The translations under genes and the position numbers were made by a program. The notes beneath the pieces are model-generated. The model ran no database searches. It was given only the letters and a program-made list of their open reading frames with translations, and was not told where the DNA came from. This document shows positions 37,129 through 45,774 of a stretch of DNA of 64,000 nucleotides, piece after piece. Where the stretch lies: contig NZ_JACGLT010000016.1 in NCBI RefSeq assembly GCF_014062315.1, positions 1,625 through 65,624 of the forward strand, written 5' to 3'. Numbering within the stretch: the stretch's first letter is position 1; every line of letters begins with the position of its first letter. The DNA comes from Gelidibacter maritimus. GTDB taxonomy: Bacteria; Bacteroidota; Bacteroidia; Flavobacteriales; Flavobacteriaceae.

Positions 37129-37901
37129 CATCTAATTTTAGTTATTTGCCAGGGATAATTCCGATGTGTTTTCGCATTTAAAACACTCATAAGCAATCCT
37201 TTAAAAAAACGTAAATTTTAAATCAAGATAATGCTAATTAGCTCCAAGGCTGTCAGACGCGCTATTGTATGATACTTATTTTAGCAAACCGAAGTGACAG
37301 TCAAGCTAAGAATGCATATAGTTAAAGCCCAATTTTCGGAAATTTCAAAACGTGACGCTACCAAGCTAATTTCCCAGGCAAGAAATTAGAGTGTTTTTTA
37401 GACTCAGTCAATCTTTTCATTGCAGGTCCACATCTGGTCCTAACGTTCAAAAGTTGAAAACACAATGCTGATTTTTTTTGTTTTGCTCGTGTCCTAACCT
37501 TAAATCTCAAATTGCGTAATCATTATGAGAATAAGTCATCCATCCGGCACTGCAATGCACATTCAGATTTTAAACCAGCAATCTCATAAATTTATAAGTA
37601 ATAGCAGATATACAACTCTTTTGTTGTCATTCTTAATTTCATTATGTTCAAATCTCATGGATTGCCATAGAAAAAATACAGCAATAATTTTGGTAAGACA
37701 TTACAAAAGCAAATTGGAATAAGGAATTATTTTTACAATCACGGCAAGTCTCGGAATATGAAATACCGACTAGTGGGAATTAATCTGTTAAATTCCATAA
37801 GCTTCAAATTGATAGGGTCTGTTAAGAATAATTTGACTTTCCCAAAGGCTATTCATAATATTTTATTCGTATTTTTAAAAATCACGAAATAAAAATAAAA
37901 A
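37129..37901. other. Long intergenic gap between pyrG and the SDR gene
   Basis: About 770 nt with divergent genes on both sides. A 65-codon plus-strand frame (37525-37722) has no family features and reads as chance coding. No RNA gene, riboswitch or terminator is recognised. Only the segment close to each gene is likely to be promoter sequence. Confidence 0.4.
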
Positions 37902-38786
37902 ATGGTTTATACACAGAAAATGCTCAGGGATGATGCTTTAAAAGGAAAAACAATTGTTGTCACTGGCGGTGGTAGCGGCTTAGGAAAAGCCATGTCCAAG
38001 TATTTTTTAGAACTGGGTGCCCATGTTGCCATTACGTCGCGCAATCTTGAAAAGTTAAAAACTACCGCAGAGGAACTTGAAAAAGAAACCAATGGCACCT
38101 GTTTGCCTTTGCAATGTGATGTCCGTAATTATGACGAGGTTGAAACCATGTTAAAAGCGGCTGTGGATAAGTTTGGCTCCGTAGATGTGCTGCTAAATAA
38201 TGCCGCGGGCAATTTCATCTCTCCTACTGAACGCCTGTCTGCCAATGCATTTGACACCATCATAGACATTGTTTTAAAAGGCACTAAAAACTGCACCTTG
38301 GCATTCGGAAAACATTGGATTGATACCAAGCAAACCAACACTTCTGTACTGAATATTGTTACCACCTACGCCTGGACAGGCTCTGCTTACGTGGTGCCAA
38401 GCGCTACGGCCAAAGCTGGTGTATTGGCCATGACCCGCAGTCTTGCCGTAGAATGGGCAAAATATGGTATGCGATTTAACGCCATAGCCCCGGGTCCTTT
38501 TCCTACAAAAGGGGCTTGGGACCGACTCTTGCCTGGCGATTTAGAAGACAAGTTTGACATGGCCAAAAAAGTGCCCCTAAATCGTGTGGGAGAGCATCAA
38601 GAACTTGCAAACCTTGCCGCCTATTTAGTTTCTGATTTCTCTGCTTATATCAATGGGGAAGTTATTACCATTGATGGTGGCGAATGGTTGAAAGGTGCTG
38701 GACAGTTTAATTTATTGGAGGCAATTCCGGAAGAAATGTGGGACCAATTGGAAGCCATGATCCGTGCTAAAAAAGATAAAAAATGA
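37902..38786 (+). CDS. SDR oxidoreductase similar to 2,4-dienoyl-CoA reductase
   Basis: 294 residues, an NADP(H)-dependent short-chain dehydrogenase. The cofactor-binding motif TGGGSGLGKA is at 21-30 and NNAAGNF at 99-105. The active site follows the mitochondrial 2,4-dienoyl-CoA reductase pattern rather than the usual YxxxK: Tyr156 in VTTYAWTG and Lys171 in SATAKAGV, 15 residues apart, as in the human enzyme (Tyr199, Lys214). GMRFNAIAPGPFPTKGA and the tail EMWDQLEAMIRAKK also match that family. It probably reduces 2,4-dienoyl-CoA during unsaturated fatty-acid breakdown, which fits the acetate/fatty-acid metabolism implied by aceBA. It stands alone. Confidence 0.85.
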   Translation: MVYTQKMLRDDALKGKTIVVTGGGSGLGKAMSKYFLELGAHVAITSRNLEKLKTTAEELEKETNGTCLPLQCDVRNYDEVETMLKAAVDKFGSVDVLLNNAAGNFISPTERLSANAFDTIIDIVLKGTKNCTLAFGKHWIDTKQTNTSVLNIVTTYAWTGSAYVVPSATAKAGVLAMTRSLAVEWAKYGMRFNAIAPGPFPTKGAWDRLLPGDLEDKFDMAKKVPLNRVGEHQELANLAAYLVSDFSAYINGEVITIDGGEWLKGAGQFNLLEAIPEEMWDQLEAMIRAKKDKK

Positions 38787-39029
38787 ATGCAACCTTAGTT
38801 TTCTAAGTGCCAAGTTACGATATTCTATAGCAAAAATCCATTTAACAAGCACTAACAGTTAGTTACCACACAAGCCTATAGCCACATCATAAGGTTTTAA
38901 CCAATCCGCAATCATTTTCACGTTTTTGGAGGGTAATCCTTTTAAAATGGAAGCTGTTTTGTTAACAAGTAACATTTTTTAAACCCACAAATAATTGTAT
39001 TTTTACGGCGACTAAAACCAGAAAATTTA

Positions 39030-39794
39030 ATGGGTAAAATCATTGCAATAGCCAATCAAAAGGGAGGTGTTGGTAAAACAACAACATCGGTAAATTTAGC
39101 CGCTTCCTTGGGCGCTTTAGAAAAAAAAGTATTATTGATAGACGCCGATCCACAAGCCAATGCCTCATCTGGCTTAGGTATTGATGTTGACAACGTAGAA
39201 ATGGGTGCTTATCAGCTTATTGAACATTCGTCAAAGGCAGAAGACTGCATTATCCCTACAAGCGCACCCCACGTGGATATCATTCCAGCCCATATAGATC
39301 TGGTGGCTATTGAAATTGAATTGGTTGACAAAGAGCAACGTGAGTACATGCTCAAAAATGCCATTCATCACCTTAAAGACCAGTACGATTATATTTTGAT
39401 CGATTGTGCGCCATCTTTGGGCCTCTTGACTTTAAACGCCCTTACAGCGGCTGATTCGGTCATCATTCCTATTCAATGTGAGTATTTTGCCTTGGAAGGA
39501 CTGGGTAAATTATTGAACACTATTAAAAGTGTACAGCGAATCCATAATAAGGAATTAGATATAGAAGGCATGTTATTGACTATGTATGACGCGCGACTTC
39601 GTTTATCAAACCAAGTGGTTGAGGAGGTACAAAAGCATTTTAGTGATATGGTATTTGAGACCATCATTCAGCGAAATGTACGATTGGGAGAAGCACCAAG
39701 TTTTGGAGAAAGTATTATCAATTATGATGTGAGCAGTAAAGGCGCTACCAATTATTTAAGTTTAGCAAAGGAAATTATTAAAAAGAACGATTAA
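39030..39794 (+). CDS. parA: Chromosome-partitioning ATPase ParA
   Basis: The motor ATPase that moves and segregates ParB-bound origins. 254 residues, no N-terminal HTH, so the short chromosomal (Soj) type. The deviant Walker A is KGGVGKTT (11-18), with LLIDADPQANAS as the A' region and DYILIDCAPSLGLLTLNAL as Walker B. Its stop codon shares a base with the parB start (TAATG). The ParA-ParB pair leads a five-to-seven gene unit with DUF5683, dapB and lepB. Confidence 0.95.
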   Translation: MGKIIAIANQKGGVGKTTTSVNLAASLGALEKKVLLIDADPQANASSGLGIDVDNVEMGAYQLIEHSSKAEDCIIPTSAPHVDIIPAHIDLVAIEIELVDKEQREYMLKNAIHHLKDQYDYILIDCAPSLGLLTLNALTAADSVIIPIQCEYFALEGLGKLLNTIKSVQRIHNKELDIEGMLLTMYDARLRLSNQVVEEVQKHFSDMVFETIIQRNVRLGEAPSFGESIINYDVSSKGATNYLSLAKEIIKKND

Positions 39795-40693
39795 TGGCGA
39801 AGGCAACAAAAAAACAGGCGTTAGGAAGAGGATTATCAGCACTTTTAAAAGACCCATCAAATGATATTCAATCGGTTCAGGATAAAAATGCCGATAAAGT
39901 CATTGGAAATATTGTGGAGTTGGAATTAGAGGCCATTGAAATCAATCCTTTTCAACCGCGAACCAATTTTAACGAAGAAACACTTAAGGAATTAGCTTCT
40001 TCTATCAAAGAATTGGGGGTCATCCAACCCATTACCGTTAGAAAGCTTGATTTCAACAAATACCAATTGGTTTCGGGAGAGCGTCGTTTTAGAGCTTCCA
40101 AATTGATCGGGTTGCCAACCATTCCGGCCTATATCAGAATTGCCAACGATCAGGAGTCCTTAGAAATGGCTTTGGTGGAAAATATCCAACGTCAGGATTT
40201 AGACCCTATTGAAATTGCCTTATCCTACCAACGTTTGATTGATGAAATACAATTGACCCAAGAACAGATGAGCGAGCGCGTGGGTAAAAAACGTTCCACT
40301 ATAGCCAATTATCTTCGCCTTTTAAAGTTAGATCCTATCATACAAACCGGCATGCGGGACGGATTTATCTCAATGGGACACGGCCGTGCCATTATCAATA
40401 TAGAAGACCAATCCGAGCAACTCGACATTTACGAAAAAATACTTTCTGATAAACTATCAGTGAGAGACACGGAAGCCTTAGTAAAAAACTATCATAATAA
40501 AAGCGAAGCCAAACCATCTAAAAAATCAGAATTACCCGCTTTTGTTAAAAATGGCGTAAAAGAGTTTTCAGAATACTTTGGACACAAAATCAACGTTAAA
40601 GTAAGCAAGAATGGTAAAGGAACCATAAGCATTCCCTTTCATTCCGAAGAGGATTTTAACCGGATCAAAAAACTTGTTCAAAGTGCCAAATAA
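39794..40693 (+). CDS. parB: Chromosome-partitioning protein ParB
   Basis: Binds parS and spreads as a CTP-dependent clamp. 299 residues. The N-terminal segment KKQALGRGLSALLKD carries the ParA-stimulating peptide. The ParB/Srx-like domain shows INPFQPRTNF, SGERRFRA and VENIQRQDLDPIEIA. The HTH follows with LTQEQMSERVGKKRSTIANYL (in part) and GHGRAI. A C-terminal dimer domain ends the protein. It overlaps parA by one base and the next gene by up to 20. No parS-like palindrome was seen close by. Confidence 0.95.
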   Translation: MAKATKKQALGRGLSALLKDPSNDIQSVQDKNADKVIGNIVELELEAIEINPFQPRTNFNEETLKELASSIKELGVIQPITVRKLDFNKYQLVSGERRFRASKLIGLPTIPAYIRIANDQESLEMALVENIQRQDLDPIEIALSYQRLIDEIQLTQEQMSERVGKKRSTIANYLRLLKLDPIIQTGMRDGFISMGHGRAIINIEDQSEQLDIYEKILSDKLSVRDTEALVKNYHNKSEAKPSKKSELPAFVKNGVKEFSEYFGHKINVKVSKNGKGTISIPFHSEEDFNRIKKLVQSAK

Positions 40694-41294
40694 TCGCCTT
40701 TATACATCCCTTTTTTTTATATTTTTTGCTTCTTTCTACGCATTTTCGCAAACTCCTGCTGATAGTATTCCAACAGATACCTCAAAGGAGATCCCTGAAG
40801 AACTTGTGGTTGACAGCATTATACGGAAGCCCATGAATATTTTGGCGCCATCGCGTGCAGCGTTTTACTCGGCGGTATTACCGGGATTGGGACAAGCGTA
40901 CAACAAAAAGTACTGGAAAATACCGATTGTTTATGCAGCTATCGGAACCGGCGTCTATTTTTACTTAGACAATGACAAAACCTACGACCGCTATCGGAGC
41001 GCCTATAAACGCCGATTGGCAGGGTTTACCGACGATGAGTTTTATGGTGATGGCACAACGCCGAGGGTGTCTAGCGAAGGCCTTATTAGAGCACAGAATA
41101 CGTTGCGTCGAAACAAAGAATTAGCGCTGTTAATTACCATCGGACTCTATGCACTTAACATTATTGACGCCAACGTAGATGCGCATTTGCTTCAATATAA
41201 TTTAGATGAAAATCTAGCATTAAAGCCGCATTTTAAATACAACGAACAAGAGAATTCTACCAATTTGGGAATGACCTTGAATTTTAAATTTTAA
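40674..41294 (+). CDS. DUF5683 membrane protein
   Basis: Up to 206 residues. No ATG is available at the N-terminus. The start is TTG at 40674 or GTG at 40683, both inside the 3' end of parB, so translation is probably coupled. A signal peptide ends AFSQ, a linker follows, and then the family core PMNILAPSRAAFYSAVLPGLGQ (in part) with YNKKYWKIPIVYAAIGTGVYF and a second hydrophobic segment near LALLITIGLYALNIID. DUF5683 proteins are usual next to parAB in Bacteroidota. Their function is unknown. An envelope role tied to growth is only a guess from context. Confidence 0.85.
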   Translation: MFKVPNNRLYTSLFFIFFASFYAFSQTPADSIPTDTSKEIPEELVVDSIIRKPMNILAPSRAAFYSAVLPGLGQAYNKKYWKIPIVYAAIGTGVYFYLDNDKTYDRYRSAYKRRLAGFTDDEFYGDGTTPRVSSEGLIRAQNTLRRNKELALLITIGLYALNIIDANVDAHLLQYNLDENLALKPHFKYNEQENSTNLGMTLNFKF

Positions 41295-41382
41295 TCATAA
41301 AACGTGCATGCTAGAATTACACCGAAGGAATTAATGAATAGTAATCAGTATGCCTCCGTTAAAGGAAATTAAGTATAAACAC

Positions 41383-42084
41383 ATGAAAATAGCTCTTTTA
41401 GGTTATGGCAAGATGGGAAAGACCATTGAACAGATAGCCCTCCAAAGGCAACATGACATTACTTTAAAAGTTGACAAGGACACGGAAAGTTATGTCCTCG
41501 AAAATGTAGATGTTGCCATCGATTTCAGTACGCCTGACGCTGCTGTAGATAATATAACCAATTGTTTTAACCATAATATTCCTGTTATTTCCGGAACAAC
41601 AGGATGGTTAGAGCACTATGATGATGTGGTTGCTTTATGCAAGGAAAAAAATGGCACTTTCCTATATGCATCCAATTTCAGTTTAGGCGTGAATATCTTT
41701 TTCGAATTGAACCAAAAACTCTCTCAACTTATGGTAAATCTTCCAGAATATGACATTAGCATGGAAGAAATTCATCATACCCAAAAGCTTGACGCGCCAA
41801 GTGGTACGGCAATTACTTTAGCAGAAGACATTCTTAAGAACTCAAAATATGGCACTTGGACCTTAGATGCTGCAAAACCAAAAGACTTGCATATCAATTC
41901 CAAACGCATTGACGATGTTCCGGGAACCCATGAAGTAGCCTATAAATCGTCAGTAGATACCATTGAAATTAAACATACTGCACATAACCGCGACGGATTT
42001 GCTCTTGGTGCTGTGATTGCTGCAGAATGGATTGCAGGAAAAAAAGGGGTGTTCTCAATGAAAGATGTGTTAAACATTGGTTAA
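41383..42084 (+). CDS. dapB: 4-hydroxy-tetrahydrodipicolinate reductase
   Basis: The lysine / meso-diaminopimelate pathway step that reduces hydroxy-tetrahydrodipicolinate with NAD(P)H. The start is the ATG at 41383, because the Rossmann strand MKIALLGYGKMGKTIEQ begins there. An in-frame ATG 33 nt upstream would add an unrelated 11-residue lead. 233 residues. Landmarks are GYGKMG, SGTTGWL, YASNFSLGVNIFF and the active-site region EEIHHTQKLDAPSGTA. meso-DAP made here feeds the wall that Mpl recycles. It lies between the DUF5683 gene and lepB. Confidence 0.94.
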   Translation: MKIALLGYGKMGKTIEQIALQRQHDITLKVDKDTESYVLENVDVAIDFSTPDAAVDNITNCFNHNIPVISGTTGWLEHYDDVVALCKEKNGTFLYASNFSLGVNIFFELNQKLSQLMVNLPEYDISMEEIHHTQKLDAPSGTAITLAEDILKNSKYGTWTLDAAKPKDLHINSKRIDDVPGTHEVAYKSSVDTIEIKHTAHNRDGFALGAVIAAEWIAGKKGVFSMKDVLNIG

Positions 42085-42123
42085 CTTATTGGTAGTATTT
42101 TAATTACGATTTATCATTTACAA

Positions 42124-42131
42124 TATATTTG
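42124..42131 (+). promoter_or_regulatory. Promoter -7 element upstream of lepB
   Basis: TATATTTG, an exact TAnnTTTG match, 62 nt before the lepB start. A T-rich stretch lies at the -33 position but no clear TTTG. It suggests lepB can be transcribed separately from dapB. Confidence 0.5.
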
Positions 42132-42193
42132 TTTTACGGGATTTAAAACCTAACCATTAAACCCGTTATTTTCAAATTAATAACAGCAATCAG

Positions 42194-43735
42194 ATGACAT
42201 TTACAGAATGGTTTATTTTCTTTTGCGTGATTCAGGTCAATCACGGACTTGGCACATGGAAATTATACATTAAAGCAGGCCAACCGGCTTGGACGGCTTT
42301 TGTACCGGTATATAATGCCGTGATTTTAATGAAAATCATCAATCGGCCTTGGTGGTGGACCATTTTACTTTTCGTGCCAATTGTCAATTTGATCATGTTT
42401 CCGGTAGTTTGGGTAGAAACCGCAAGAAGTTTTGGAAAAAACACCACTACCGATACGGTTTTAGCACTTATTAGTTTAGGGTTTTACAATTATTACCTCA
42501 ATTATGTGGCCGATGTAACCCATATTAAAGACCGTAGCTTACATCCAAAGTCGGCTGCGGGCGATTGGATCAGTTCCATATTGTTCGCTATTGTTGCGGC
42601 AACCATAGTCCATACTTATTTCATTCAACCTTTTACCATTCCGACCTCCTCATTGGAAAAGACCTTATTGGTGGGCGATTTTCTATTTGTCAGCAAATTC
42701 CATTATGGGGCAAGACTTCCAATGACCACGGTGGCAGCACCAATGGTGCATGACACCATCCCGATATTAAACATCAAATCTTACCTTTCAAATCCTGAAC
42801 TGCCTTATATGAGGCTTCCAGGTTTTCAAAAGATCAAGCGTAATGATATTGTTGTATTTAACTGGCCAGTTGATACCATGTTAGACATGCGCCATACCGA
42901 TAAGTTCTACTATAAACCCATTGATAAAAAGACCAATTATGTAAAGCGTAGTGTAGGAATTCCTGGCGATACCCTCTCCATAAGAAATGGTTACGTTTAC
43001 ATAAATGGAAAACAAAATGTCTTGAACGATCGCGCACGGATTCAGTTTTCCTATGATGTCACTTTTAAAGGACAAATTGCTTCAAATGCACAGGTTTATG
43101 ACATCCTGAAACGCTTTGATATGACTGATGGATTGGGCTATGATCAACAGACCGAAAAATGGATCATTCCTGCAGCGACGGAAGAAGCCGTGGCCAGAGC
43201 AAAAAATCATCCCAATATTGCTTCCATAGAAATCAGAAAGGACTCTATGGACCATCGCGATTCTATGATATTCCCTATGAATCCGGCCTTTAATTGGAAC
43301 AATGATTATTTCGGACCTCTATACATCCCTGAAAAAGGAAAGAGCATCACTTTAACAGCTGAAAACCTTCCGCTGTACAAACGGGTCATTGAAGTTTATG
43401 AAGGACGTAACCTCTCAGTAAATGGCAATCAAATCAGCATTGATGGCGAGATTACCAACCAATATACCTTTAAACAGGATTATTATTGGATGATGGGAGA
43501 TAACCGTCACAACTCACAGGACTCCAGGGTTTGGGGGTTTGTACCGTTTGACCATGTGGTCGGGAAACCCGTTCTGGTATGGATGAGTTGGGATGGGAAA
43601 AGTCCACGTTGGGAAAGGTTTTTCACCACCGTTGGAGGCAATGGAAAATTAGTGTCATACTTTGTTCCATTTCTTGTATTATTAGGGATTTGGTTTGGGT
43701 TTAATACATGGCGCAAGAGACGAGCCAATAAATAA
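42194..43735 (+). CDS. lepB: Signal peptidase I with N-terminal DUF5684-like membrane domain
   Basis: Removes signal peptides on the periplasmic side of the inner membrane. At 513 residues it is much longer than many bacterial enzymes. An N-terminal part (about 1-110) with several membrane helices and WTAFVPVYNAVILMKI resembles DUF5684. The peptidase domain follows with Ser153 in IPTSSLEKTL (Leu where many have Met), general-base Lys251 in YVKRSVGIPGD and the closing MGDNRHNSQDSR box. A roughly 170-residue insert separates the Lys and MGDNR boxes, and one helix anchors the C-terminus. The many exported proteins in this window need such an enzyme. wbqC starts 12 nt later. Confidence 0.93.
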   Translation: MTFTEWFIFFCVIQVNHGLGTWKLYIKAGQPAWTAFVPVYNAVILMKIINRPWWWTILLFVPIVNLIMFPVVWVETARSFGKNTTTDTVLALISLGFYNYYLNYVADVTHIKDRSLHPKSAAGDWISSILFAIVAATIVHTYFIQPFTIPTSSLEKTLLVGDFLFVSKFHYGARLPMTTVAAPMVHDTIPILNIKSYLSNPELPYMRLPGFQKIKRNDIVVFNWPVDTMLDMRHTDKFYYKPIDKKTNYVKRSVGIPGDTLSIRNGYVYINGKQNVLNDRARIQFSYDVTFKGQIASNAQVYDILKRFDMTDGLGYDQQTEKWIIPAATEEAVARAKNHPNIASIEIRKDSMDHRDSMIFPMNPAFNWNNDYFGPLYIPEKGKSITLTAENLPLYKRVIEVYEGRNLSVNGNQISIDGEITNQYTFKQDYYWMMGDNRHNSQDSRVWGFVPFDHVVGKPVLVWMSWDGKSPRWERFFTTVGGNGKLVSYFVPFLVLLGIWFGFNTWRKRRANK

Positions 43736-43747
43736 TAGTGCTCTATA

Positions 43748-44368
43748 ATGGACATTCTACTTCACCCCACCTATTTCCCGAGCATTGCACAATGTGTCGC
43801 ATTGGTACAGGCAGAAAAAGTGGTCTTTGAAGTCTGCGATAATTATCAGAAACAAACCTATAGAAACCGAATGAGCATCTATGGTGCACAAGGTAAATCG
43901 TCATTAACCGTACCAGTGGTCTATTCGCAAAAAAATAGACAGCGTTATGAGAATATTCTCATTTCAAATGATGAAAAATGGCAGGATTTACATTGGAAGT
44001 CCATTCAATCCGCTTATAGCAGTTCTCCATTTTTTGAATTTTACGAGCATGATTTGCTTCCTCTATTTTCTGAAGAATCAACACATCTGATGGATTTCAA
44101 TTTCAAGTGTCTGGATGCCGTTTTAGAATGTCTGCAACATGAGATAAAGATTCAAAAGACGACGGAGTTTGAATTGAATCCTATCGAAAAAAGAGATTAC
44201 CGCTATTTAGTCAATCATAGAAAAGAAACAGAACAGCCGTTTCAACCTTACGTTCAGGTATTTGATGACAAACATGGCTTTATCCCAAATCTGAGCATTC
44301 TTGATTTAATATTCAACGAAGGCCCAAATGCCTTACTCTATCTCGAAAAACAACAATTACCTCAATGA
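43748..44368 (+). CDS. WbqC-like family protein
   Basis: 206 residues of the WbqC-like family (often named after an O-antigen locus gene), soluble and without signal peptide. Typical positions are the N-terminal HPTYFPSIAQC, YRNRMSIYGAQGKSSLTVPV and KWQDLHWKSIQSAYSSSPFFEFY (in part), and SILDLIFNEGPNA near the end. The biochemical activity is not established for this branch. It starts 12 nt after lepB and overlaps the next gene by 4 nt (ATGA), so the three are co-transcribed. Confidence 0.88.
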   Translation: MDILLHPTYFPSIAQCVALVQAEKVVFEVCDNYQKQTYRNRMSIYGAQGKSSLTVPVVYSQKNRQRYENILISNDEKWQDLHWKSIQSAYSSSPFFEFYEHDLLPLFSEESTHLMDFNFKCLDAVLECLQHEIKIQKTTEFELNPIEKRDYRYLVNHRKETEQPFQPYVQVFDDKHGFIPNLSILDLIFNEGPNALLYLEKQQLPQ

Positions 44369-44682
44369 TGCTACAATCTATTGTTCATTACGGAATTCAT
44401 TTTGGGCTACCATTGCTTGTGGCATTTATATTTTTTAGATCCAATTGGAAGACTGCCTATTTGATCATGATTGCAACTATGCTTATTGATCTCGATCATC
44501 TTTTAGCAAGTCCTGTCTTTGATCCCGGGCGGTGTAGCATTAACTTCCACCCACTTCACACCTATTATGCGATGGCCGTATATGTGGGATTGTTATTTTT
44601 CAAAAAAACTAGAATCTTAGGCATAGGATTGGTCATTCATATCATCGCCGACGCTACAGATTGCTGGATGATGACAGTTTGA
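44365..44682 (+). CDS. DUF6122 small membrane protein
   Basis: 105 residues, three or four membrane helices. Acidic and histidine residues are clustered at membrane edges: MLIDLDHLLASP, FHPLHTYYAM and HIIADATDCW. This pattern is like the YdjM/DUF457 group of membrane-bound putative metal-dependent hydrolases. It overlaps wbqC by 4 nt (ATGA), so translation is coupled. Function is unknown, and the metal-site idea is inference from residue pattern. Confidence 0.8.
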   Translation: MMLQSIVHYGIHFGLPLLVAFIFFRSNWKTAYLIMIATMLIDLDHLLASPVFDPGRCSINFHPLHTYYAMAVYVGLLFFKKTRILGIGLVIHIIADATDCWMMTV

Positions 44683-44747
44683 GATTGAAGCTTGACGATA
44701 GACACTTTCACGTCTGAAGCGTTTGCAAGGCAGGCAGACTGCTTACG

Positions 44748-45770
44748 CTACCTCAGCTTCACCTTGCTCATTATGGGGAAGTGGTCTGAAAGCTTAACAT
44801 TATAAGTTCGAAACCCGTTGATATCAAAGTTCTGATCTACAAGGATAAAATCAATTCGCACCGGAAAGAATTTAAAATCGAATGTTCGTCCAAAACCATT
44901 CCCAGCTTCCACAAAAGCATCTCTTAAATAGTCGCCTTTAATCTTCTTATAGACATAAGAATAGGCCGTATTATTGAAATCGCCACAAATTATGGTTTTA
45001 TAAGTACTGTTGGCCTTATGCTCCAAGAACAAATCCGCTTGCGCTTGCTGCATCCTAAATGTACTTCCGACACGTCTAAATAGATTTTCGGCTGCTTCGT
45101 TTTTTAATGGATCGGAATTGGCATCAATTTTTAAAGACTGTAAATGCACATTATAAATTCTAATAGTGTCCTTACCCCGTACCACATCAGCAAAAATAGC
45201 GTTATTATAAGTGCTTGGAAATTCAATGGATCCGGTATTGACAATTGGGAATTTAGAAAAAATGGCCTGACCATTTTTAATTCTTTCGCCCCCAACAGCT
45301 TCAAACCGATGGTAATCTTTTAGCTTCAACCCATCATCTGGCCTGTACTCTTGCATGCTGATGATATCCGGTTTCTTTTCCTGAATAAATTGGCTGATTT
45401 CTTGGGCAGCATCTATGTCCGGAATCCATTTAAAAACGTTGAACAGGCGTACATTAAAGTTCATTACGGCAATATTATCAATGTCATCAACTTGTTTTGA
45501 TGCCGACATTTTATACAAGCTCGCCACATGATTGAAGCCAATTAGAAGAATAATTAAAGACAATAAGAGTTGTTTTTTAACCTTTAAAAGCCAATAGACT
45601 ACAAACAGAAGATTAAGGATAATTAGAAACGGCACTGTGAGACTTAAGACTGATAAAAACGCAAAACGTTTGGGCTCAATGTATGGCAAAATATAGGCCA
45701 ATAAAAGAATGGTTGCCGCAATGGAATTTAAGAAAAACAAAAACTTATCAATAAGATTCAGTTTTTTCAT
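44748..45770 (-). CDS. Membrane-anchored endonuclease/exonuclease/phosphatase-family protein
   Basis: 340 residues. Three membrane helices (about 9-30, 37-58, 65-85) anchor an EEP (DNase I-like) domain from about 100 on. Catalytic landmarks are MNFNVRLFN, the metal-binding Glu in ISMQEYRPD, YNVHLQSL, CGDFNNTAYS and the final SDHFPIMSKV. The family hydrolyses phosphodiesters in nucleic acids, lipids or sugars, and the substrate here is unknown. The three-helix anchor puts the domain on one face of the inner membrane. It starts 4 nt after the second rhomboid gene, so they share a transcript. Confidence 0.88.
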   Translation of the reverse strand: MKKLNLIDKFLFFLNSIAATILLLAYILPYIEPKRFAFLSVLSLTVPFLIILNLLFVVYWLLKVKKQLLLSLIILLIGFNHVASLYKMSASKQVDDIDNIAVMNFNVRLFNVFKWIPDIDAAQEISQFIQEKKPDIISMQEYRPDDGLKLKDYHRFEAVGGERIKNGQAIFSKFPIVNTGSIEFPSTYNNAIFADVVRGKDTIRIYNVHLQSLKIDANSDPLKNEAAENLFRRVGSTFRMQQAQADLFLEHKANSTYKTIICGDFNNTAYSYVYKKIKGDYLRDAFVEAGNGFGRTFDFKFFPVRIDFILVDQNFDINGFRTYNVKLSDHFPIMSKVKLR

Positions 45771-45774
45771 GGTT

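Noticed and set aside
37525-37722. 65-codon frame in the long gap after pyrG
   Set aside because: Composition is not protein-like, there is no promoter match and no recognisable family. Treated as chance.
39030-40693. Plasmid or integrated-element partition locus from parA-parB
   Set aside because: The genes are of the short chromosomal type and sit among dapB, lepB and other housekeeping genes. No parS-like palindrome or replication gene was seen close by.
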